This document shows, one piece after another, positions 1 to 4,365 of a DNA stretch of 7,167 nucleotides. Each line of letters begins with the position of its first letter. Positions within the stretch are counted from its first letter, which is position 1. Under the pieces are notes generated by a model. That model saw only the letters and a program-made list of their open reading frames with translations. It was not told the origin of the DNA and made no database searches. A program made the position numbers and the translations under genes. The DNA comes from Patescibacteria group bacterium (GTDB lineage Bacteria > Patescibacteriota > Patescibacteriia > 2-12-FULL-60-25), in assembly GCA_018824765.1 (NCBI GenBank), contig JAHJFW010000008.1:1-7167 (forward strand), written 5' to 3'.

Positions 1-899
1 CTCCCCGCTAAAAGTCCCTCCCTTCTCATCCTCCTCCCCGCGCGTTCTGTCAATCTCGTCAGCACTGCCACGACTTTCCCATCCCTATTCACCCTCTCCG
101 GAACGCAATACGAATGCCCAATCGACTTCGGCGCCAAAGACCTAGGACCTAGGACGTCGGACGTAGGACCTACAACCTTCTCACACTCCATCCCATTCAC
201 CTTGCACCATAAAAAGAAACCGTTTTTTCCGAAGAGCCGCATGAGATTCGCGACCGGATATTTCTTCAACTCCATAAGCGTCATTATTCCTGCGCGTTCC
301 AACCGCCGGCGAATGCGCGGCCCGATGCCGCACACGTCTTCGAGATCGAGTTGCGACAAAATCTCGTCGAGATTATCAGGGTCAATCACCGTGAGTCCCT
401 CCGGCTTTTCAAAATCAGACGCAGTCTTTGCCAAAAACCGCGTGGGCGCAATGCCGATAGAACAGCGCAGCCATTCTCCGACTTCGGATTTGATGCGTTG
501 CCGCACGCGCGTCAGCGCCCATGCCGCTTCTGCCGCATCGCGATACCAACCCGTGAGATCAAGAAACGCTTCGTCAATGGAATAATGCTCAACGCAATCC
601 GTCAGCTCATGCAAAATCGAAAACACCCGCGACGTAACCGCCCGATATTTCGCCGGATCATTCTCCACAAACTCGGCACTCGGCACTCGGCACCTCGCCT
701 CCTCTACCGTCATCCCCACTTTCATCCCGAGCTTCTTCGCCTCGATAGATGCCGCGATCACGCAACCGCTTTGATGCAAATACGCGCAAACCCCAATCGG
801 CTTCCCACGCAAAAAAGGATTGGCCTGCTGTTCCACGGACGCGAAATACGAATTCATGTCGAGATGAGCGATGAGCTTGTTGGAGAGAGGAGGAAGCAT
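1..899 (-). CDS. dinB: DNA polymerase IV (Y-family, DinB), C-terminus cut off
   Basis: This gene encodes an error-prone translesion polymerase that extends primers past damaged template bases in the SOS response. Reading the minus strand from ATG 899 gives 299 residues without a stop before the window edge. The first metal-binding Asp is D14 in LIAHLDMNSYFASVEQQ, and F19 is the expected steric gate. The second catalytic group is SIDE at 107-110, followed by AFLDLTG. A helix-hairpin-helix (DVCGIGPRIRRRLERAGI) follows in the thumb, then a KSIGHSY stretch entering the little finger. Family members are about 350-400 residues, so perhaps 50-100 are missing. The start must lie before D14. ATG 899 fits because it sits one helical step after a -10-like box, implying a leaderless mRNA, and there is no Shine-Dalgarno. 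It lies 72 bp downstream of RT on the same strand but has its own promoter and LexA-type operator. The linker before KSIG is encoded by a heptamer repeat. Confidence 0.93.
   Translation of the reverse strand, partial: MLPPLSNKLIAHLDMNSYFASVEQQANPFLRGKPIGVCAYLHQSGCVIAASIEAKKLGMKVGMTVEEARCRVPSAEFVENDPAKYRAVTSRVFSILHELTDCVEHYSIDEAFLDLTGWYRDAAEAAWALTRVRQRIKSEVGEWLRCSIGIAPTRFLAKTASDFEKPEGLTVIDPDNLDEILSQLDLEDVCGIGPRIRRRLERAGIMTLMELKKYPVANLMRLFGKNGFFLWCKVNGMECEKVVGPTSDVLGPRSLAPKSIGHSYCVPERVNRDGKVVAVLTRLTERAGRRMRREGLLAG
139..173. repeat. Five-unit 7-bp tandem repeat inside dinB
   Basis: Five consecutive heptamers on plus read GACCTAG, GACCTAG, GACGTCG, GACGTAG and GACCTAC. On the dinB strand they encode the stretch GPTSDVLGPRS, between the thumb and the little-finger domain where Y-family polymerases tolerate linker variation. 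Thirty-five bases is not a multiple of three, yet the frame stays open. The heptamer pattern resembles intergenic filler rather than conserved coding sequence. Confidence 0.75.
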
Positions 900-900
900 G

Positions 901-934
901 GAACAAAAGTAGAACAAACGCCATACTTCGTCAA
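901..934 (-). promoter_or_regulatory. dinB promoter with LexA-type operator (SOS box)
   Basis: On the minus strand a -35 TTGACG (plus 929-934) is separated by 17 bp from a -10-like TACTTT (plus 906-911). The operator GAACAAAAGTAGAAC (plus 901-915), a direct repeat GAAC-N7-GAAC, covers the -10 box. The same 15-mer lies upstream of lexA, 13 bp from an identical TTGACG. A start site about 7 bp past the -10 falls on the A of ATG 899, so the mRNA is predicted to be leaderless. LexA bound here would block RNA polymerase. GAAC-N7-GAAC is the operator form known from Alphaproteobacteria. Its use here is inferred from the shared motif. Confidence 0.75.
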
Positions 935-971
935 CCAAACGCCGCATTCATCAAATGCAGTTAGAATCGAC

Positions 972-1973
972 TTATTGAAATGACAAAAGCCAGCAAAGAT
1001 TCGCCAAATTCCTCGAAAGCCGATACGCGTCACCGTGGCTTAGCATTCCAAGATACGATTCGATCGTCTGGCGATCCTGACAGATGCTCACGCGTCTATT
1101 CATTCTAATTTTTGTTTTGGCGCGTAGCACCTGATGATGGGAGAAATGTACCCATCCAAGAAAATCGACTCCGGAAGCGAGTGTCTTGATAAAAACCTTG
1201 TTCGGATGAAGGCTTAAAGCAAGCGGTCCAGACAAATACGCGGCAATTTTTGGCAAACAGTCCAGTAGCTCGGAACGGTCGCGTGACATAAATACAAAAT
1301 CATCCGTATAACGAACGTAGTACTTCATCCTTAGATCGTACTTCACGAACCGGTCGAACTCGTTCATGTAGATATTGGCAAAAAGTTGCGAGGTGAGATT
1401 GCCGAGCGGTATCCCCTTGCCTAGCTTGGATTCATAACTTCCGATGACGCGTTTGAGCAAATCGAGAAGGCGGTGACAAGTAATTCGACCGCGTAAAATA
1501 TCGATCAGAATACAGTGGTCAATACTCGCAAAAAACTTTCGAATATCGCATTTCAATATCCAACATGTGCGCGTATTATTCCGACTCACTTTTCTAGCGA
1601 AACTTTCAAATCTTTCGAGCGCACGATGCAGTCCTTTATCCGTTTGGCATGAAAATGAATCCGAAATGAATAGTCTCGCAAAAAATGGATAAAGCTTTCG
1701 ATGGATGGTGTGATGCAACAATCGGTCTCGCACCGTGGCTTTGTGGATATCACGCGGCTTTGGATCGTTGATTCGAAAATATTGATAGTTGCCATGCGCA
1801 TAACTGCCATTCATTAAATCCGCGTGAAGATCGGCAATCTCGTCGCCAAGATGGAGCATGAATTCCTGCACGTCTTTCTTCTTCCGCTTCCCTCGGATAA
1901 ACTCTTGCCACGCTTCGCATAGATTTTCCATTGATGCTACTTCTTCAAATGTCACATTACATAATTTTTTCAT
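972..1973 (-). CDS. DGR reverse transcriptase
   Basis: This RNA-directed DNA polymerase copies the TR transcript into cDNA, misreading adenines. The product is 333 residues, the usual size for DGR RTs, which lack extra maturase or endonuclease domains. Visible motifs are motif A KCDIRKFF (141-148, catalytic D143), the DGR-type block KGIPLGNLTSQLFANIYMN (187-205) with SQ where group II intron RTs have SP, the catalytic YTDD (222-225), motif D HPNK (256-259) and FLGW (271-274). The N-terminal SMENLCEAWQEFIRGKRKKKDV also fits the family. Thr in the YxDD box is less common than Met or Ala. ATG 1973 was chosen over a TTG at 1991 because it begins the family-like N-terminus; no Shine-Dalgarno is seen. 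RT is divergent from avd with only 33 bp between starts, and dinB follows 72 bp downstream. Confidence 0.96.
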   Translation of the reverse strand: MKKLCNVTFEEVASMENLCEAWQEFIRGKRKKKDVQEFMLHLGDEIADLHADLMNGSYAHGNYQYFRINDPKPRDIHKATVRDRLLHHTIHRKLYPFFARLFISDSFSCQTDKGLHRALERFESFARKVSRNNTRTCWILKCDIRKFFASIDHCILIDILRGRITCHRLLDLLKRVIGSYESKLGKGIPLGNLTSQLFANIYMNEFDRFVKYDLRMKYYVRYTDDFVFMSRDRSELLDCLPKIAAYLSGPLALSLHPNKVFIKTLASGVDFLGWVHFSHHQVLRAKTKIRMNRRVSICQDRQTIESYLGMLSHGDAYRLSRNLANLCWLLSFQ

Positions 1974-2006
1974 TGTTCGACAGGCTAACAAACAATAGAG
2001 ACCTAT

Positions 2007-2396
2007 ATGTTACCCCCCCCCCCAGACAAAATCACGTCAAATCTTCCTGTTTTGCAAAAAGTAATTGATACGTACAAAATCTGGCACGCGCACTATTCGA
2101 ATTTCCCGCGACTTTCAAAATTTTCACTCGGCGTAAAAATTGATTCGTTGTTCACTGACGTGATTGAGTTGATCTTCCTGGCTGGCTATGCAGGAACGGA
2201 TCAAAAATACACGTTCGTTATACGAGCTTCCACAAAACTGGATCTCCTCAAATTCTTCATGCAGGCCGCATGGGAGGTTAAGTGCATAGACCAAAGAAAA
2301 TACGCGGCCCTTGCAGTACCGCTAAACGAAATTGGAAAGGATATCGGCGGCTGGCAGAAATTTCTGCAAACAAAACAACCCCCATCCAAAGGATGA
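2007..2396 (+). CDS. avd: DGR accessory variability determinant (four-helix bundle protein)
   Basis: Avd proteins form a positively charged pentamer of four-helix bundles that binds RT and TR RNA and is needed for mutagenic homing. The 129-residue product matches the family in size and pattern: LPVLQKVIDTYKIWHAHYSN (helix 1), FSLGVKIDSLFTDVIELIFLA (helix 2), ASTKLDLLKFFMQAAWEVKC (helix 3) and KYAALAVPLNEIGKDIGGWQ (helix 4), with a short Lys-containing tail. It is encoded opposite to RT, TR and the target, unlike the usual co-directional DGR layout. Codons 3-6 are an uninterrupted run of 11 C (2013-2023), giving PPPP. A one-base slip there would abolish translation of the rest. The only hint of a ribosome site is a weak GAGA before ATG 2007. 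The stop codon lies inside a small hairpin facing TR. Confidence 0.88.
   Translation: MLPPPPDKITSNLPVLQKVIDTYKIWHAHYSNFPRLSKFSLGVKIDSLFTDVIELIFLAGYAGTDQKYTFVIRASTKLDLLKFFMQAAWEVKCIDQRKYAALAVPLNEIGKDIGGWQKFLQTKQPPSKG
2013..2023. repeat. Homopolymer of 11 C at the start of avd
   Basis: Eleven consecutive C follow ATGTTA of avd. Tracts of this length slip readily during replication, so reading frame, and with it Avd production, could switch. The tract also lies upstream of the divergent RT start, about 40 bp away, where it could affect promoter spacing. The exact length in the assembly could be a sequencing error, but 11 C gives the intact frame. Confidence 0.85.
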
Positions 2397-2399
2397 GGG
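2379..2399 (+). terminator. Hairpin at the avd stop codon
   Basis: Arms CCCCCATCC and GGATGAGGG pair around a 3-base AAA loop with one C-A mismatch, and the avd TGA lies in the 3' arm. Only a short TGTTTG follows, so it is a weak intrinsic terminator at best. It would help stop avd transcription before it runs antisense into TR. Confidence 0.4.
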
Positions 2400-2421
2400 T
2401 GTTTGAAAAACTTGAAGAGAT

Positions 2422-2557
2422 TTGCGCACGGCGAGGAACCGGTAGTTGTCGTTCCAGTCGTTGTCGATCCAGTTCAGGTTGAGGTTCCGGCCATTGTCAT
2501 CGTTCCACAGATACGCGACGTTACGGTTACCGTTCACGTTCGTCTCGGAGCCGAGAG
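2422..2557 (-). repeat. DGR template repeat (TR)
   Basis: This is the 136-bp non-coding master copy whose RNA is reverse transcribed to make new VRs. It aligns without gaps to VR at an offset of 538 bp, with 20 mismatches. Nineteen are at plus-strand T, which is A in the TR sense strand, out of 36 such positions. The exception is 2459. Read in the target frame it is Asn-rich (12 Asn codons, as in LNLNWIDNDWNDNYRF), the expected design because AAC and AAT codons can become many residues without becoming stops. The last 25 bp in the sense direction (2446-2422) are identical to VR and correspond to the position of the initiation-of-mutagenic-homing element. TR lies between the target gene and RT, convergent with avd. 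Confidence 0.96.
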
Positions 2558-2786
2558 GACCGTATCGAAAGCCATCTGGATCACCACCGCTTGAATAATC
2601 TCGCGGTTGAATTTTATTCGGGGCGTTTAGCCCGCCAGCTTTCGACACCAAGTATCTTCAGTTTATGGACAAACCGACGCACGCTGCCGACCGGCGTACC
2701 GCCCGACATTCTGGCAAACGGATCCGTCCAGATTTCGACCGCCCGAAGCCTTGGCCGCGGACTGTTTCGTCTACTATCCGAAAAGG
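2558..2786. other. Spacer between TR and its putative promoter
   Basis: No gene is credible here. On the minus strand a frame stays open from about 2651 through TR, giving GGDPDGFRYGPLGSET just before the TR-encoded residues. This may be a decayed piece of an ancestral target gene or simply chance. If transcription starts near 2780 this stretch would be the 5' part of the TR RNA. DGR RNAs are known to need flanking sequence, so it may fold or bind Avd and RT. Confidence 0.4.
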
Positions 2787-2795
2787 ATTATACCA
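2787..2795 (-). promoter_or_regulatory. Extended -10 promoter upstream of TR
   Basis: The minus strand reads TGGTATAAT, a perfect extended -10 (TG-N-TATAAT). No good -35 lies at 16-18 bp, which extended -10 promoters can lack. Transcription would start near 2780 and run through the spacer into TR and then toward RT. This gives TR RNA its own source apart from the target transcript. Confidence 0.45.
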
Positions 2796-2796
2796 C

Positions 2797-2813
2797 GGTT
2801 CGACAAGCTCACC
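2797..2813. repeat. Short dispersed-repeat half site
   Basis: GGTTCGACAAGCTCACC matches, from memory, one arm of a REP-like motif frequent in intergenic DNA of environmental bacteria. Only one arm is present here. It lies just upstream of the putative TR promoter. Function unknown. Confidence 0.35.
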
Positions 2814-2828
2814 GCATGAAATAAAAGC

Positions 2829-2891
2829 GACCCTGCCCAGTGTACGAGCCCCACCTCTCGCGAGAGGCGGGGTCGTACACCAGACAGGGTC
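2829..2891 (-). promoter_or_regulatory. Long hairpin/cruciform downstream of VR
   Basis: Nested inverted repeats pair over the whole element: GACCCTG with CAGGGTC (2829-2835/2885-2891), GTGTACGA with TCGTACAC (2840-2847/2873-2880), CCCC with GGGG (2849-2852/2869-2872) and CCTCTCG with CGAGAGG (2854-2860/2861-2867), the tip being almost loop-free. It begins 68 bp past the 3' end of VR in the target direction. DGRs such as that of phage BPP-1 need a DNA hairpin or cruciform downstream of VR for efficient homing, and this is the obvious candidate. In the RNA it is followed by CGCTTTTATTT, so it could also terminate the target transcript. Confidence 0.75.
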
Positions 2892-2955
2892 CAGAGCAAA
2901 TGGCCCAAGTGTCCCAGAGCCTTTTTTAAGGGCCGAGTGACCAAGGGTCCAAGTG

Positions 2956-3663
2956 CTACTTGCGCACGGCGAGGAACCGGTAGTCGTCGAACCAGTAGCG
3001 GCCGAGCCAGTGCAGGACGAGGTACCGGCCAGCGACATCGTGCCACAGATACGCGACGTGACGGTTACCGGACACGTACGTCTCGGAGCCGAGAGCGACG
3101 ATGGGGTACTTCCGCTGCTCGTCGGGGTACTTCTCAGCGAAACCGAGGAGCTCCTCGTAGAGCGCTGGCCGGAGAACCTTGCGGTCCATCTCGGCGAGCA
3201 CCTCGTCGGTCGACGCGTCGCGGCCCATGTGGACGTACTCGAAGGCGACCTCGCGGTCCCCGATGGCCATCGAGGCTGTCTTGCAGCGCTCGATCGGATC
3301 GAACCGCTTGCCCTTGTAGTCGGGGTTGACGTAGGCCGGGAACCGGCGCTTCAACTCCTCGAACTCGGGCTGGGCGTAGACGACCTGTGCAGAAAACGGC
3401 GAGTTGCCGTTGGTCGGACCACCCCGGTACGGGTGGCCGCCCTGCTGCGGCTGCTGCTCCACCGGCTTCGGCTGCTCGGCCTGCCAGTCGGCGTAGGCCA
3501 GGTCGACGATCTTGACGAGCGTCGTCCTGCCGCCGGCCGTGGCCAGACGGTAGATGGCCGCGAATGGATACGCCTTCTCGCGGACCACGTCCATCGTCGC
3601 GCACACGAATCCCATGAAGAATCCCGCGCCAGTCTCGATCTCGGAAACGTTTCGCTTTGCCAT
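2956..3663 (-). CDS. DGR target protein with C-terminal variable domain
   Basis: The 235-residue product carries VR as its last 46 residues and ends in YRFLAVRK, as expected for a C-type-lectin-fold DGR target that displays variable residues for ligand binding. Residues 1-60 (AKRNVSEIETGAGFFMGFVC onward) form an unrecognised N-terminal region. A Pro/Gln/Gly-rich linker follows around 65-85. The segment RFPAYVNPDYKGKRFDPIER to ALYEELLGFAEKYPDEQRKY (about 105-185) resembles, from memory, the conserved part of CPR DGR targets. No signal peptide or membrane segment is seen, so export is not evident. ATG 3663 was chosen because GAGG lies 6-7 bp upstream, the only convincing Shine-Dalgarno in the window. 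In-frame ATG 3675 and TTG 3741 have none. The gene is strikingly GC-rich compared with RT, avd and the toxin-antitoxin pair. A consensus promoter lies at 3788-3816. Confidence 0.9.
   Translation of the reverse strand: MAKRNVSEIETGAGFFMGFVCATMDVVREKAYPFAAIYRLATAGGRTTLVKIVDLAYADWQAEQPKPVEQQPQQGGHPYRGGPTNGNSPFSAQVVYAQPEFEELKRRFPAYVNPDYKGKRFDPIERCKTASMAIGDREVAFEYVHMGRDASTDEVLAEMDRKVLRPALYEELLGFAEKYPDEQRKYPIVALGSETYVSGNRHVAYLWHDVAGRYLVLHWLGRYWFDDYRFLAVRK
2960..3095 (-). repeat. DGR variable repeat (VR)
   Basis: This is the coding 3' end of the target gene, residues 190-235, and the recipient of mutated cDNA. Fifteen residues differ from the TR-encoded version: Asn to Tyr, Ser, His, His, Ala, Tyr, Val, His, Arg, Phe and Asp, plus Asp to Val, Ile to Leu, Asp to Gly and one Asp to Tyr. 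Eleven of 12 template Asn codons have been changed. Framework residues such as GSET, VAYLW and YRFLAVRK are unchanged. The stop codon TAG lies just outside the repeat. Confidence 0.96.
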
Positions 3664-3693
3664 TGCTCGCCTCATTGGTTTGGCTTGCCCCTC

Positions 3694-3714
3694 GATCCGA
3701 CACCATGTCGGATC
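3694..3714 (-). promoter_or_regulatory. Perfect hairpin in the target-gene leader
   Basis: A 9-bp perfect inverted repeat (GATCCGACA/TGTCGGATC) with a 3-base loop lies 30 bp upstream of the target ATG, within the predicted 5' leader of about 115 bases. It is near, but not over, the Shine-Dalgarno. It could be a protein-binding site, an RNA stabiliser or a translational control element; nothing further can be said from sequence. Confidence 0.55.
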
Positions 3715-3787
3715 CCCGGACTTGCCGTTGCCGTTAAGCAAATAAGCACTTTAATTGTAAGGTTCAGAACCGTAGTCTGAATAAAAC

Positions 3788-3816
3788 AATATAGCACAAA
3801 AAAGCCATTTTGTCAA
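3788..3816 (-). promoter_or_regulatory. Consensus promoter of the DGR target gene
   Basis: On the minus strand TTGACA (plus 3811-3816) is followed after exactly 17 bp by TATATT (plus 3788-3793), close to the sigma-70 consensus. Start of transcription is expected near 3780, about 115 bases before ATG 3663. A 6-bp inverted repeat, TTCAGA/TCTGAA (3763-3781), lies at the very start of the transcript. Read-through would also produce TR and RT RNA. Confidence 0.8.
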
Positions 3817-3849
3817 GGGAGGTTGGCTTGGCTCAACCAGATGCAACTC

Positions 3850-3889
3850 AAACAAAAATCCACCGAAATATCGGAGGGTTTTTGTTTTG
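3850..3889. terminator. Bidirectional intrinsic terminator
   Basis: A stem of about 17 positions pairs AAACAAAAATCC-A-CCGA with TCGG-A-GGGTTTTTGTTT around a 4-base loop, with one A-A mismatch and one T-G wobble. T-rich tails occur on both strands. No plus-strand gene ends just upstream, so it probably shields the DGR promoter and the toxin-antitoxin genes from each other's transcription, or marks a former gene end. Confidence 0.7.
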
Positions 3890-4029
3890 ATCAACTCGGC
3901 GCTGATCCCGGACTTGGTACTCCAGTGAAATACTACTGCAAAAATATCTTTTTTGAAAAATGCGTACCTGGTACCTTATCCACAGTGTAACCCTTGCTTC
4001 TTTTCAAAAAATCTGTCAGCGGTATATGT
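3890..4029 (+). promoter_or_regulatory. Upstream region of the toxin-antitoxin pair
   Basis: No gene is seen. The stretch holds an 11-bp inverted repeat GTACCTGGTAC (3964-3974), a perfect DnaA box TTATCCACA (3976-3984), and a TATATG (4023-4028) only 1 bp before the toxin ATG. TTGAAA (3956-3961) could be a -35, but the matching -10 (TTATCC) is poor. The toxin promoter cannot be fixed from sequence. The inverted repeat is a candidate second operator. Confidence 0.35.
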
Positions 4030-4338
4030 ATGGAGATTAAATATCTCGATCCCGGAATCGAACAATTCATAAGTCGTCTCGACGAAACAACGACCGCGAA
4101 ACTCATCCACACGATCGATCTTCTCGAACGATTTGGACATGCTTTACGGATGCCGCATTCTAAGAAAATCGACGAACATTTATTTGAATTACGCCTCACA
4201 GGCCGTCAGAACGTACGTGTATTTTATACGTTTCATCAAAAAACGATTGTCTTATTGCACGGATGCATCAAGAAGTCGCAACGGATACCGGAAAAGGAAT
4301 TAGACACTGCACGTCGGAAAAGAATGGGACTTGCATGA
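4030..4338 (+). CDS. higB: Type II toxin, RelE/HigB superfamily (phage Gp49-like)
   Basis: The 102-residue basic product fits the Gp49-like branch of RelE/HigB mRNA interferases, which cut ribosome-bound mRNA when free of antitoxin. Family hallmarks are the N-terminal helix IEQFISRLDETTTAKLIHTI, the LLERFGHALRMPHSKKIDEHLFELRL stretch, the strand VRVFYTFHQKTIVLLHGCIKKSQ (62-84) and the C-terminal PEKELDTARRKR helix. ATG 4030 gives the normal N-terminus; the frame opens further upstream only through a TTG at 3994. There is no Shine-Dalgarno. The gene precedes its antitoxin, the order typical of HigBA rather than RelBE. The exact substrate and subfamily are inferred from pattern only. Confidence 0.85.
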   Translation: MEIKYLDPGIEQFISRLDETTTAKLIHTIDLLERFGHALRMPHSKKIDEHLFELRLTGRQNVRVFYTFHQKTIVLLHGCIKKSQRIPEKELDTARRKRMGLA

Positions 4339-4359
4339 CCATAACATATATGTTATACT
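4331..4359 (+). promoter_or_regulatory. Antitoxin promoter with palindromic operator
   Basis: TTGCAT (4331-4336) and TATACT (4354-4359) are 17 bp apart. The spacer and the first bases of the -10 hold a perfect 16-bp palindrome, ATAACATATATGTTAT (4341-4356). This is the likely binding site of the HTH antitoxin, giving autorepression of its own promoter. The start site 7 bp past the -10 coincides with antitoxin ATG 4366, implying a leaderless mRNA. The -35 overlaps the toxin stop codon. Confidence 0.75.
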
Positions 4360-4365
4360 TTCGTT

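Larger units (their letters stand above)
972..3780 (-). mobile_element. Diversity-generating retroelement (DGR) cassette
   Basis: All DGR parts are present: a DGR-type reverse transcriptase, an Avd four-helix accessory protein, a template repeat (2422-2557), a variable repeat at the 3' end of a target gene (2960-3095), and a hairpin downstream of VR. Target, TR and RT are read on the minus strand in that order, while avd is on plus. TR and VR differ almost only at TR adenines. DGRs do not move as units like transposons. They rewrite their target by copying TR RNA into mutated cDNA that replaces VR. The right limit given is the predicted target transcription start and the left limit is the RT stop codon. 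No terminal repeats or integrase were found, so how the cassette reached this site is not visible. Confidence 0.95.

Noticed and set aside
658..924. Minus-strand 88-residue frame
   Set aside because: It is a different frame within dinB; repetitive Arg/Gly/Glu composition and no family signal.
944..958. Small hairpin GCATT/AATGC between RT and dinB as a terminator
   Set aside because: Only 5 bp, AT-containing and no T run after it on the minus strand.
202..983. Plus-strand open frames over the left end
   Set aside because: They are antisense to dinB, whose minus-strand frame carries all Y-family motifs.
972..1991. RT as a group II intron maturase or retron RT
   Set aside because: SQ instead of SP after the G-x-L block, no maturase or endonuclease domain, no msr/msd or intron RNA structure, and a clear TR/VR pair with avd.
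2007..2396. avd region as a 23S rRNA intervening-sequence protein
   Set aside because: That family is structurally related, but the TR/VR/RT context and the length pattern favour Avd.
2658..3046. Frames over the post-VR hairpin region
   Set aside because: They overlap the hairpin and VR, are low complexity, and match no family.
2956..3741. Longer target reading from TTG 3741
   Set aside because: The extension crosses the leader hairpin and lacks a ribosome site; ATG 3663 has GAGG at good spacing.
2937..3780. Long plus-strand frames opposite the target gene
   Set aside because: High GC leaves antisense frames open; the minus frame contains VR, a Shine-Dalgarno and a promoter.
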